A stretch of 64,000 bases of DNA from Adiantum capillus-veneris (lineage: Eukaryota; Streptophyta; Polypodiopsida; Polypodiales; Pteridaceae), in assembly GCA_014529385.2 (NCBI GenBank), contig CM043965.1:13427412-13491411 (forward strand), written 5' to 3'. The position numbers and the translations under genes were made by a program. This document shows positions 37,113 to 48,767 of this stretch, piece after piece. Every line of letters begins with the position of its first letter. Position 1 is the stretch's first letter. The notes under the pieces are model-generated. The model ran no database searches and was not told the DNA's origin. It saw nothing but the letters and a program-made list of their open reading frames with translations.

Positions 37113-38545
37113 ACTAGACAAGTAAGACATATGGCATCCTTGCTAGCATCTAGCATATCAAAATATTCCATTGTACTAGAGTGGGATATGCAATATTAGA
37201 AACAAGATTTCCAAGAAATTGCACCACCAAAATGGACGGCAGGAAGTTGATTTTTACTCCACTACACCCATATGTGAAACTAAGCTAAGAGGATTGTCCC
37301 ATATCTAATGAGCAAAGGACTGAGATGACCAAAATTTTGTATGCATCTACTTCTAGTTCTTTGAAGTACACCATGATTGGAGCTTGTGAAAACATTGTAT
37401 TTGTAGAAGGGTTTGTTAGTGGGCTTATGGTCAATTCTAGCAAGAAGTATTAAGCACAATGGAAGGTGTTATGAGATGCTTGAATGGTATGAAAGAGGTA
37501 TGTGTCTTCCTTGCGTAGAGCTCCATGTGTAGTTGGCTACTTAGATGTAGATTATGTAAGAAATGTGGACAACACAAGGTCTACTTAGAAGATGCCTTTA
37601 TATATATTTTTACTGTGTGACTCATGTATATGACAATCCTACTCTTTTTGTGACAAGCAAAGAATTCCCTATGTAACGTGCATGCCAAGAATATGGTTTT
37701 CTTGTCACTTTGCATAGAATGGACCTACCTCAAGACTGCTCTCCCAAGTAAGCATATCATCTGTAGAAATTATGAGGATATAAGGAGACCAACTGTTGCT
37801 TTCTTTCTGTAGAGGCAATGATCGATTATAACCTTGAGACTTCATAAAAGCATCAAACTCATGATACCACTCCCTTAGTGTTTGCTTCAAATAATGCACG
37901 CTCTCTTGAGCTTACATATGAAATTATTTTTGCTACTCCAAAAAAATATTCCTTTGTTTATTGCATGTAAGTATCCTCTTGAAGATCACCATGTAAGAAC
38001 ACTCTTTGAAAATCCATTTGGACCAAGTTCTTCTCCACCCTGGCAACCAAAGCAAGTAATCTCCTTTGCAAAGTAGTCATCTTAACGACCGACAAGAAGA
38101 CCTCATCAAAATATTTTCCTTGATTTTGTTTGAAATGTATGACCAATCGGGCCTTGTACTTTTTCCCATCATAGCGTGTGATCTTCACTTTGTAGCCCAT
38201 TAACATAGCAAAGGTACTATTTCTCAAGTCTTATTCTTCAAATCCATCTCTAATTTCATGATACGCTCTAACTAGATATAAATTCTTCTACAAAGAATCC
38301 ATCTCTAATATTGTAGTACTCTTTGCTATCATCTTACGACATAGCCTCCTCATAGTAGGAGGTCTCTCTATAATCTCTCAACGTAATGTGATCTAGGCTT
38401 AGCACAAACCATTCAAGCATCCTATAAACCCATGTTGACCTTCTCAATATAGTTGGTTTTTCACCAGTCAATGAATTGCCTCTACTTACTACATGGTTAA
38501 AGCCATTTGGAGCATCATTTTGCAACTTTCTTCACCATGTGGTGC
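36594..38545 (-). mobile_element. Copia remnant D with internal inversion
   Basis: On the - strand: an RRSTWVYRMLEWF linker before RT (about 38440), RT N-terminal half with MDFQRVFLHGDLQEDTYMQ and TDDML in place of YVDDM (about 37760). The next pol part (37130-37660) lies on the + strand instead, with MDGRKLIFTPL, EMTKILYAS-like and GYLDVDYVRNVDNTRST blocks. The RNase H tail, polypurine tract and LTR (36594-36792) are again on the - strand. This is one element with an inverted internal segment. All parts are full of stops. Confidence 0.7.
37130..37660 (+). pseudogene. Inverted RT/RNase H segment of copia D
   Basis: The + strand translates, with shifts, into the copia block that normally follows YVDD: TPLHPYVKLS, then DCPISNEQRTEMTKI, then the RNase H start GYLDVDYVRNVDNTRST at about 37533-37583. 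The neighbouring parts of the same element read on the - strand. Confidence 0.65.
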
Positions 38546-38959
38546 ATGGAAACCCTTTTATTTTTGTAAAAGATCAGGCGTTGTAGTAGCTTGAAAGGTA
38601 AACTTCCTCATATCTACCTCTTTGGGGGTGTTAGCAGGTCATCTTATGATTGGATGTCTACATCATAGCTGTCTGGCACTAACATACGGTCAATAATTAG
38701 GGAAGCGACTCGGATGGGGCTTGGAGACTCTTTGAGGCTTTCAACCTCAAGAAGTGAACCTATGGAACATAGCTATCTATAGCACTAGCAAATCTATCAC
38801 TCTCTACTCAGGCAATCCGTCTATGTCTTGTCTCATCGCTCTAGATCATCACGCCATTTTAGAAAATCTCACTATTCTGGCTGACAAGGCTCAAAACTCA
38901 AAATCAGGAGTACAACTCAGATTTTACACAGATATGGCTCAATAGTCATTTGGCTCAAT
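38546..38959. other. Spacer, no gene
   Basis: No recognisable coding or repeat structure between copia D and the gypsy-related ORF remnants to the right. Confidence 0.4.
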
Positions 38960-41678
38960 AATCAGAGTTTCCCTTAGTTACAAGGCTTTCTCGGAAAAAA
39001 ATAATAGGAGTACAAAAGTGATGGCTTTGTGAAGAGGGGACCAACTAGGAGGGTGCCCATTTATTCCATCTGCTAACATTTCCCCCTTCCTAGCCATTGC
39101 ATGCTCTTGTGCAAGCTTTGTCACCAACTTTATCTTCAGTAGTTGAAAGTTCTCTTTTTGAGTGTCTTGGTGACCATTATGAACTTGTCTCTTCTAGCCA
39201 CCATGTTGGATTGGATTGCTAGATCCTTGAATAGGTTGTTGAAGATTGTGCTCTGATAAGCTATGTGTGGAGCTGACAGATCCTTTGTCATGGGGTCAAA
39301 GATGGTGGAGTCCATCTCAAAGAACCCAGGTCATGAATGCCTCTTCAAAGGTTTGCATGTAGTACGAGGGCAAAAACATTACCCGGGCATACATCCCCAT
39401 GATGATATTTTGGTTAGGGACTTTTGTCTCTAGGTTCCAAGAAATGCCTTCTGTACCTTTGAGGAACACTTGCCAAGGGTGCTTTGATGCTTCAATATCT
39501 TCAAAGGTTGTGATACATGTGATGATCATCTTGGCAATTTTGACCAGCATCTGGCGTGTGAGATTGGGTACATCCTACATTTCTGTGATCATTGCCTAAG
39601 AGTGTGCACTATATATGATTTTGGTGGCGTGTAGTTGTTGATTGACTTTAACAACACTGGATAGTTCAACACTGATTGTCTCCTACTTTGCCACGTATCA
39701 TAACTCTCCTAGGATCACCTTTTAATGATAGGGCAAAAGGTTGGGTCGATCCTGAGTTGTTGTGGTGCACTTTGATAGGTCGTTTCATCTTGTGTCTGAA
39801 TCTTGAACCACTTCTTGCACCATAGTGGTTGATTTTTTAGAATAGTGAACACCTGGTCTATTGAGACTGGCACATCTTTGTAATCGCCTTTTAGGTTGGG
39901 CTCAAGTTCTAGTAGGAGCTTTCTTTTCCACAGTAGAGCTTCTTGCTTCATAAGTGGTAAAGAAATCATGCTGTGGACAAATGTATTGACTACTTTGTCA
40001 GGATTTATCATCATTAGAGTGGTGGATTACAAGACCTTAAGCTCATATAGCATAAACTCCTTGTGTGACGGGTCTGGAATCTCCTCTATCCACTTCTTCA
40101 TCTCCCCTCTGCTGAAATCTATTAGCTCCACAAATTATTCAAAAACATGTAGCCCACCCTTACTAGGTGTACTTGGTAGATCTAATAGGGAGAGGTATAC
40201 CCTTGTCGTTTCCACCATTAGTGCTGGTGCCTGTTGAGCTGGTACTTATGTCTTTGCTTGTAAGGCACTTATTGATAGCTCTTTGCCTTGAATCTCTTGT
40301 GTATGTTTCGCAGCTTTGGCAGCTAGATCAGTTGGTGCCTTTGCTAGTTGTTCTTTTAGTGCTTTGATTTCTTGGTCCTTTTGAGTTTGTATGGCCATAT
40401 GGCCTATTGTCTAATCCTACAATCATAATTTTCTTGAGCTAGCTCTGCCTTCATTGTTTTGAGCTCCTCTAACATTACAGTTGGTGTTTGTAAAGTAAAG
40501 GCTAGAGTTGGTGTGTCTTGTATTACCATGAGATTTGAGAGAGTGTGCTTCATGAAATCGTACGCGTTACTCAGCTTGGTATTTTGGTGTTGCTCCTTTT
40601 CCAACTCCTCTTCAAGTATTTGCTGTGCCACTTGCATCTCAGTGTTGACTACAATATGGTCTTGTAGATCACGGAAGTAGCCTTTTTCTTCCCTTGTCGC
40701 TCGTTCCAATACTTCTTGTAAGTTCTTTGTGTCCTCCAAGAGGCCTTCTATTTGGTGTTGCAGCCTTGCATTCTCTCCTTCTTGGCATCTTGAGCATCTA
40801 GCTCCTTGAGTTGGGAAACTACCAGTTGGCATTTGGATTGAAGTTTGATCGCTCCTAGATGATCTTTTAGGTCAAAATCAAGGATAAACCTATCCATATC
40901 TTCAGTCACACACCTGGAGTGTGGTGATACTTGCCTCTTTCTTGATTTGTCTATTTGAGAGGTAGGTACCGACTCTTTGCTTTGTTGTTGATCAGGTGCA
41001 TGGTCTTGCCCTGTTTATTCAGATTGGTGTTGGTATTCTTGCACATAGTCCTTTTGCTTTGCCTGAGTCTCCTCTTGATCTTTGGATTTATTTTTAGAAT
41101 CTTCTTTGTCTTCATTGCCAGGCTTGCCAGGCAGTGGTGTTGTTAGTCTTGGGGAGAACTACTGTTCCATCTTGGTAGGAGTGTCTTGATTGTTGTCAGC
41201 ACCTGTCTCCTCCTGTGGTGATTCTTCTTGTGTTGTATCTTGGCCCTTAGGGGAGTCCAATGGAGACTCTGAATCTTTTGTTCTTTGTTTTTTGGAGTCC
41301 TCCTCTACACACTGCTCAACCTTTCTTTTGAGTACCTTATGAATGTCTCCTCCTGTGGCGATTCTTCTTGTGTTGTGTCTTGGCCCTTAGGGGAGTCCAA
41401 TGGAGACTCTAAATCTTATGTTCTTTGTTTTTTGGAGCCCTCCTCTATACGCTGCTCATACTTTCTACCTTATGAATGTCTCATCCTGTGGCGATTCTTC
41501 TTGTGTTGTGTCTTGGCCCTTAGGGGAGTCCAATGGAGACTCTAAATCTTATGTTCTTTGTTTTTTGGAGCCCTCCTCTATACGCTGCTCATACTTTCTT
41601 TTGAGTACCTTATGAATGTGTTGCCAAAATGTGCCGATGACTTCCTCGGCCACTTTCCTCCTTCTATATTGTTTAATG
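38960..41678 (-). pseudogene. Large ORF remnant with coiled coil, gypsy-associated (3' part)
   Basis: On the - strand, open segments at 41549-41779, 40404-40832 (142 residues, a heptad-rich coiled coil such as QHQIEGLLEDTKNLQEVLE), 39715-40014 and 39317-39550 lie in order and are linked by short frame changes. A Gln/Glu/Lys/Ser-rich stretch (about 41000-41280) precedes the coil. The last segments have an aromatic-rich, gag-like look (MFLPSYYMQTFEEAFMTW). The family is not recognised. It continues upstream across nested insertions to 45242-45860, and probably belongs to the same old - strand element as the integrase at 48.8-49.8 kb. Confidence 0.5.
41211..41623. repeat. Three tandem copies of a ~135-bp coding repeat
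   Basis: Units at 41211-41350, 41351-41483 and 41484-41623 share TCCTGTGGCGATTCTTCTTG and GGGGAGTCCAATGGAGACTC. Units two and three are almost identical. Unit lengths (140, 133) are not multiples of three, so they shift the - strand frame. Confidence 0.9.
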
Positions 41679-42363
41679 GGAGAATTACCAAAATACCCCT
41701 CTAATTTATGGAAATTTCCAAAATACCCCTCAAATTTCAAAAATTCCCAATATGCCCAATATTTTGTCATAAATTCCAAAAATTCCCTTCAAATTTTCCC
41801 CTGGTTGTAAGATTAAATATCTCCAAAGATATATATATATATTTTGTAGCTTTTCATAAGAAGACCAATTGTCTATCAATACAAGATGCTAAAACTAGAT
41901 TTTGTGTTGGTTATGTAGGCTTTGGAGATGAATTGCTTCATTATTTTTAGACATAATTGCTTTTTTTTGCAAGGTAATTTGTGACAAACTACATGCTTAT
42001 CACTCAAAAATGGATCTCAATTGTTGAAAAAGAATATAGATTTGAAAATCTTGAACAATCCTGTTGGAATTAAGGTTGCAGAGAAACACACACAGATTTG
42101 AGAAGACGAAGGAAGCTCAAGGCACACAATAGAGAGTGTGTTTCTTAGTGTGCAATGGAAAGATAGATAGCCCTAGAGTGATGGGCGTATATACAATGCA
42201 CGGGGGAAAAAACCTCCTAAAGAGTGAAAAAATGCCCCAGCGGTCCTAGTGTGTTCACACACATCACTACCACATGTATATGGTAACAAATCCCCCCTGG
42301 AGTGATGCGGTGAATAAGAGCTGGCACATGAGTAAAGGGAAGTGCCATGCCCTGAGGACAGGA

Positions 42364-44896
42364 TCAGTCCACAAAGGGGAGTAAGCCCAAAGCTTTGCGG
42401 AAAGCTTCAAGCTTCTCACGAGACAATGCCTTTGTGAAAAGATCTGCAAGGTTGTCCTGTGTTGGCACATAAGCCAAGCTGATCTCTCCTGCTGAGAGCC
42501 TCTCCCTGACATAGTGGTAATGCACCTCAATGTGCTTTGTGCGAGCATGAAAAACTGGGTTCCTCACAACTGCCAATGCGCTCTGACTGTTAGTGTAGAT
42601 AGTGTTGGGAGTGTCGTGTCCAACACCCAAATCAGCCATAAGGCGTCTGAGCCATACACACTCAACCGTAGCTGTGAAGACTGCCCTGTACTCAGCCTCA
42701 CAACTCGAAGTGGCCACAGTAGGTTGCTTCTTGCTCAACCATGATATACATGAACTGCCAAGCATGAAACAAAAACCACTTGTGGACACTCGCATGTCAA
42801 AACAACCAGCCCAATCTGAGTCCGAAAAAGTATGTAAGTCTGGCGGCAATGATCCCCCCTTGGGATAAAACAAGCCAAGATGTAAAGTGCCACTAAGGTA
42901 GCGGAAAATCCTCTTGATAGCCTACTAATGCTTAGACCCTGGGCTATGCATAAATCTGCTGACCTGTGAGATTGCAAACTGAATATCCAGCCTCGTGTTG
43001 CATACATAAATGAGGCATCCAACAACAGTTTGATAAAGAGTGACATCAGCAGGATCGCCAACATCATGTAGACTTAACTTCAAACTTGTTTCCATGGGAG
43101 TGGCAATAGGTTTGCAATCCTCAAGTCCAAACTTACATAGCAATGTCTCTATGTACCTTTTCTAACACAAGGCAATACCACCATCACACTGCTTAAACTG
43201 TATACCAAAGTAATGATGCAACAATCCCAAATCTTTCATCTTGAAAGTAGCATTCAAATCAGCCTTAAATTCAGCAATATGTCTCTCATTTGGTCCAGTG
43301 ATCAACAAATCATCAACATAAAGAACCACAATGAGAAATACATCATCCTCACGTTTTACATACAATGTGCTTTCTGTTGGACTGTTACGAAAGCCTCGTT
43401 TAACCAAATGAGTGTCAGCTTTCTCATACCAAGCACGAGGAGATTGCTTCAACCCATACAAAGCCTTCTTACATCTGCACACTTTGTCCTCTCCGTTACA
43501 TAAACTTCTTCAAATATGTCACCATTCAAGAAAGCAGTAACAATGTCTGATTGATGTACATCCCAACCAAAATGAGCTGCCAATGCACATAGAAAACGCA
43601 CAGTAGTCATACGACAAGTGGGAGCAAAAGTCTCTTCATAATCTATGCCTTTTTTCTGTGCATAACCCCCTTTGCAACAAGTCGAGCCTTATGGCTATCG
43701 ATCTCACCATCCAGCTTGCGTTTCAACTTGTAAACCCACTTTGTACCAATGGACTTTTTGCCAGGAGGCAAATCACATAAAGTCCATGTGTCATTCTCTA
43801 TAAGTGCATCATATTCTGATTGCATGGAAGCCATCCACTTTTCTGAATTCTGTGCTTCATCAAAAGACAGAGGCTCCTCAACATCATGTAAGCTAGACAC
43901 AGCCAAAGCATAACAATCTGATGCATAAGATGCATGGCGAGAGGCTGAACGAGTACGACTAGACAAAGGTGCATCCAATTTACTGTCACGCAAACTGTGC
44001 ACCAGCCATTTTGGCATACCTCTAGCATGCTCATTTTCAGCCCTTTCCACGTCAAGTACATCATGTACATCTGCATCAGTAATAGGCTGATCTAAAACAT
44101 TTTCAGAGACCCCCATAGGCTGTACATTTGCCTCATTGGAACTTACATTTGTATTTCCACCACTGAAAAGAGGCAACAAAGTGTCATAAATGGCCTGTGA
44201 GCTTACATTACAGTCTCTAGTACATGACAGCAAGGGCTAAACAGAATCTTCCACAAACACTACATCCCTAGAAACCAGAATACGTTTTGTTTGCAGATGA
44301 TACAACCTGTAACCTTTGCTTTGAGCACTACAACCAACAAAATACTTTTGACAGCCTTATCATCCAATTTTCTGCGCTGCACTTGTGGCACCAAAGCATA
44401 TGCCAAACAGCCAAAAACACGCATGTGCTCAATAGAAGGCTTTCTATCATGCCATGCTTCATATGGAGTAATAGACTGCAAAGCTTTCGTAGGACACCTG
44501 TTAAGTACATAAGTGGCACACATGATGGCCTCAAGCCAAAAAGAATGCGGCAAAGCTTGACTTTTGACCACACATCGTTCCATTTCCGTCAGTGACCTGT
44601 TTTTCCTCTCAGCAACACCATTTTGCTGAGGTGTATAAGGTACTGTACATTGGTGTTTTATCCCACGACTAGCCAGAAATGCATTAAATGCATGAGACAT
44701 ATACTCCCCCCCTCGATCGGAACGGAGGGTGCCCATAGTACATTTCGAGACAATTTCAGCCATAGCCAAAAATTGTTTGAAGCACATAAAAACTTCGGAC
44801 TTCGCTTTAAGCGGAAATAACCATGCATGCCTGGAGTAATCATCAATGAAAGTCACGAAGTACAGGTAATTGCCCAAGGATGGAGTTTGCATGGAC
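42364..44896 (-). pseudogene. Truncated pol of copia E
   Basis: Integrase core from 44896 (MQTPSLGNYLYFVTFIDDYS, GGEYMSHAFN, GVAERKNRSL) is open to 44260. A linker and RT start follow at 44233-43643, and RT proceeds with a frame change near 43500 through LYVDDLLITGPN (about 43310). RNase H lies at 42873-42364, ending LLPFVD. Compared with B it has few stops, which makes it one of the better preserved family members despite the missing gag. The DDE and YVDD residues that remain in view are intact. Confidence 0.88.
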
Positions 44897-44898
44897 CT

Positions 44899-44910
44899 GC
44901 TCTGATAACA
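44899..44910 (-). other. Primer-binding site of copia E
   Basis: TGTTATCAGAGC on the - strand, one base from TGGTATCAGAGC, two bases inside the 5' LTR. Confidence 0.85.
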
Positions 44911-45241
44911 ATTGTTGGAATTAGGGTTGCAGAGAAACACACACAGCTTGGAGAAGACAAAGGAAGCTCAAGGCACACAATAGAGAGTGTGTTTCTTAGT
45001 GTGCAATGGAAAGATAGATAGCCCTAGAGTGATCGGTGTATATACAATGCACGGGGGAAAAAACCTCCTAAAGAGGGAAAAAATGCCCCGGAGGTCCTAG
45101 TGTGTTCATACACATCACTACCACATGTATATGGTAACAAATCCAACCAAAACAGATACAAGGGTATTTTAAAAAAATCTGAAATTTGAGGGGTATTTTG
45201 GGAATTTCCACAAAGTAGAGGGGCATTTTGGTCATTTTCCC

Positions 45242-45870
45242 TAGTTTAATTTTTCCCATCTACTCATCTTTTCTCTTTTCCAATTTCTTGTCAAGCTCCA
45301 CATCGTCTTCCTCATTAACGTCAACTTTCTTTTTTCTTCAGTAAGCTTTTTTGGCCTCTCCTCTCGTAGTTTTTGAGCCTCTTCCATGGATTTTTGTGTC
45401 CATGTTCTGAGTATCTGCTCAGCTAGCTTGCTTCTATTTTTGAGCAGAGGGATGATGATACCGTCCTCCAATTTGCGATGAATCCAAGGACATGAATGAT
45501 TTAATAATTCATTGGTTTCACTACCAGCTCATACTTTAGGTTGGGCTATGTGTATCGAGGTGGTTTTTGAACCTCAAATGTTGAGAGATGATCCTCAAAG
45601 GGAGCTCCATCTTTGTGTAGATGAGGTCCTTGTAAGTGAAATTGTGCCCTTGTTGCTTTATAAAGTCCTTGTCATTATCTATTGCTTTGGTCTTGTGGAG
45701 AAGGTTATGATTCCTTGTCGGTATGTTTAGAGCTTGGTTGATGCGGTCATCTATAATTTTGACTTTGATCGTTGCTCCATCTTTGTCGATTAGTGTTGCT
45801 TAGCCATTACATTGAATTGAGCTCATTAGCTCATGTGATAATGTTCCCCCAAAAAAATTGTGTCTAACTG
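45242..45870 (-). pseudogene. Large ORF remnant (5' part), continuation of 38960-41678
   Basis: On the - strand a charged, Lys/Glu-rich segment (RSKLAEQILRTWTQKSMEEA, about 45360-45440) runs to the MITE border at 45242. Removing the MITE and one 9-bp duplicate joins it to KQYRRRKVAEEVIGTFWQHI on the far side (41549-41678). Further upstream an IDDRINQALNIP-like block (about 45750) resembles the N-terminal part of proteins annotated in plants as putative transposon proteins; that likeness is from memory and weak. Confidence 0.45.
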
Positions 45871-48150
45871 CAGACATCTTGACCCTTCAATCACTTCCCT
45901 CTATTGGTGCAATGTCCATAACTCTCTAGGGAATATGGTTGTCTTCAATTTGGTACCATCGGCCACTTGGAACTTGCTGGTGAACGCATTGGATCGAATC
46001 TTTGCTAATTCTTCTTCAGAGATGTGTGATTTTCCATTGTGGTATCTGGTTAGCTTCTGAAATTTGTCGAAAGTTTGTCAAAAAAGTCAAAAAATGCAAA
46101 CTTGACCATAAAATGAAAAACGAGCATAAATTGATCAAAACAAGTCTAAAATTGACCAAACTTCACCAATGCATCTAGGACAATTGTACAGACACTAGTT
46201 CATGTGTTCACAAGTTAGATTTGAGTCACAGGTACATGGATCGTGATCCATGTTAGAACACATTTTGGACTTCTGATGACACCATCTGATTAAGCATGAT
46301 ATGGAAATGCTATGGTTCAAAAAAATTTGAATTTAGATCACTGGTTGGAGATTTATGCCACTTCTTGGAAATTTTCCACGGACTTAGAGAAATGTGGCAC
46401 TTTGGTTAGGGTTTTGGATTCCAAATGGCTTGATACTTTTAGGCTAGGCTTTTCTTTACAAGTAGGATCTATTGATAAGGGTTTGGCTTGAAAAATGAAA
46501 AAAAATGCATAGATTGCGATCCTTGGCAACCTTTTGAGGTGAAACTTGGTACACATGTGCCTATAGACTATCCTAATACATTGGTGAAATCTTTTCAGCT
46601 TTGGACAAAATTTTCCCAAATTTTTCCAATTTCTTAGTCTATGGCCCAATTTGGTCCGACTTTACCATATTTGGTTTTTGATAACATTCACTTTTGGGGG
46701 TTTTTTTGGACCTCCTAGGTCTACTAGCAAGTTGGGCCCATTTTTCAAGCACTTTTTGCACTAACTTTGATATAGTGAGCTCCACCTTTCATCAATGCCA
46801 AAATTTTGCCAAAATCACAAACTTTGTCATTTGCACTCTGAAATTGTTGGACTTTGACATATGACCCACTTGATGCAAACAAACATTGAAATTTTGACAT
46901 ATAGTACCATCATTGACCTGTACCAACAACTTGCACTTAACTCTTGGTAAATTTTCTCGTAGGGTACATGGATTGGAATCCATGTTTGGTGGCCATTTTT
47001 GACACATTCTGTATGTGCCCGACTTATCCCTAATGCTAAGTGCATACTTACATTATTTGATCACATTTCCATTGGTATACCACATGCAGATTAGATGGAT
47101 CATATTTGGATTCCCGAACATTAATTGCTCTCAATTTTGCGATTCTGGTCCGGGTGGTTTGAATTTTGACATGTGCCAAATGCTTCCAAACTTGACATGC
47201 TCAAAGCTCTTGCTTTGTAGATTTGGTGTTTGCTTCCAGAACTTGAATCCAACTTTTTTGGCTCTGTTTATTAAATTTTTTATCTTTATTAGGTTAAAAA
47301 AGAAAGAAAATTAATGAAAAATATTATTCCTTGGGCAAAAAATTAGCCATAATTATTCCTTACAATCATATGTGCGTACTCTCACTTTAGTCATCTTCTC
47401 CGTCAAAAATTGTCATTATGGCTCATTAATATGCATGGTAAGTGTTAAATCTAGTAAAACGTAGTAAAAAAGCAAAAATTTAAGCGATAAAACAAACATT
47501 ATACACTATACACATGATCTTTCATCATCTTGCAGCCATAGCTCTCGTAATAAGTTGCTCCAACTATTGTTACTACCCCCTTCCCATTGTGAGTCATCCC
47601 GAACAAAGGTTTGAACAACGTGTCTATGCAAGGCTATGCAGTTGTGCATGGGCTCAAACAATGTGTCTATATGCAGGGCCACAGAATGCGGCCCTATTAT
47701 GAAAATTGAAGAGATGCAATGGGTAGCACTATGTTGTGCAAGGTGCGGATACTAAGTTGTTTGTTCATTGATTTTTGTTTGGTGAGGTTCCATCTAAACC
47801 GTGTTTTCCAAACAAAAGCCTTTGAAGATGGTCCACCTATTCCTTGACGGTTCGTTTAGCGAATACTATTTTCGGGTTGTTGATTTGGCTTGGCTTAGCT
47901 TTGGGTACCCACTTGGAGGCTTGTGGTGAAGACATCGAAGGTTGTTTTCACTTTGGTCACTTGGGTCTCCATTGCCATGTCGGTTTTTTGGCGGTTGTTG
48001 TCTTCTTCAATCTGAGTTTTGGAATCCATTTATACCTGGGTTAGTTTGATGAAGAATTAGTCTACTGTGTGGATGATTTCTTACTCCAAGTATAACTGCT
48101 TTGAGTGGTTCTTGTTCTTCTTAAGCTTGTCTAGATTGAGTTGGAAGCCT
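45871..48150. other. Diverged sequence between ORF remnant and protease-like region
   Basis: No domain recognised. Two places about 740 bp apart (about 46232-46252 and 46966-46984) share GTACATGGAT and ATCCATGTT motifs, suggesting an old internal repeat. Only short ORFs are present. It may be untranslated or LTR sequence of the old gypsy element. Confidence 0.35.
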
Positions 48151-48349
48151 AATTTCAAGGGGTTGTTTTGGGTAACCATATATGTTGTGGCTTGGTTTCC
48201 ATTATGGATTTCTTTACCCAAACTTGTTGAATTTTTTGTCTCTTTATTTTGGGTGATAACTTAGGCTGGATTGTAGGCTTTGGCTCCGGTGGTTCTAGTT
48301 GTACATTCCATATATTATCTATATGTGTCAATGGAGTAAAATTCACGGT

Positions 48350-48767
48350 GCCCTTAAGGTTGTACTTCAGAGTATTGTCTTGCCAATCTGGGAACTTCTT
48401 TGTACGTGCGTATCCATGAAACTCCCAAGATGATTTCTTCATTTAGATCTATGTCCGCTATAGCATGAAATAGATGTGGACATTGGTTATCATCAATGTT
48501 GATTGATACATTGCCTTGTCCTAAGCTGATCATTGTCACATCATTGTCCCCTTGTTGGTTGCTCTGAGCTTGATTTTTTTTGGTTTCTCATTTGAAAAAT
48601 TTAGATATGTTGAATGCTTTATGGAATTGACTTGTGCCCCAATATCCATAAGTGCTCTTTTAGCTGATCCATCTGCAAGTTGAATATTGATTTGTATATC
48701 CATTCCTCCAAACCAATCCTGCTTAATTTGAATTGATTCAAATAGAAGGTGATGGTGCTTCTAGTTG
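48350..48767 (-). pseudogene. Retropepsin-like domain downstream of gypsy integrase
   Basis: Read on the - strand with two frame changes: a ladder of QINIQLADGSAKRALMDIGAQ (about 48645-48700), then the second half at 48539-48354 with NIDDNQCPHLFHAIADIDLN and EIILGVSWIRTYK. The pattern hydrophobic-hydrophobic-D-x-GA followed by I-x-LG-x-xW-x-x-x-Y is that of retroviral-type aspartic proteases. Here D-I-G-A stands for D-T/S-G-A. It lies after the integrase C-terminus on the same strand, whereas protease normally precedes RT. Confidence 0.5.

Larger units (their letters stand above)
42062..45139 (-). mobile_element. Ty1/copia element E, internally deleted
   Basis: Same family as A and B. LTRs 42062-42288 and 44913-45139 (227 bp each, about ten differences by eye), perfect target duplication AATCC (42057-42061, 45140-45144). 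The 3,078-bp length is about 2 kb short: the primer-binding site is followed at once by the integrase core, so gag, protease and the integrase N-terminus are gone. It must have moved, or been deleted, in a form that needs proteins in trans. Confidence 0.95.
41679..45241. mobile_element. MULE-like MITE (about 480 bp) split by copia E
   Basis: The left end (41679-41741) starts GGGAGAATTACCAAAATACC. The right end (about 45178-45241), complemented, starts GGGAAAATGACCAAAATGCC; the inverted repeats stay similar for about 60 bp. A 9-bp target duplication with one mismatch flanks it (TTGTTTAAT 41670-41678, TAGTTTAAT 45242-45250). Without copia E and its target duplicate the element is about 480 bp and has no ORF. 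TIR type and 9-bp duplication indicate a non-autonomous Mutator-like element. Confidence 0.8.

Noticed and set aside
37130-37660. Treating the + strand copia segment as an independent element
   Set aside because: It supplies just the pol part that is missing from the flanking minus-strand pieces, and has no LTR of its own; an internal inversion is simpler.
46353-47314. Short ORFs in 46.3-47.3 kb
   Set aside because: No domain, no paralogue in the window and no splice pattern was convincing.
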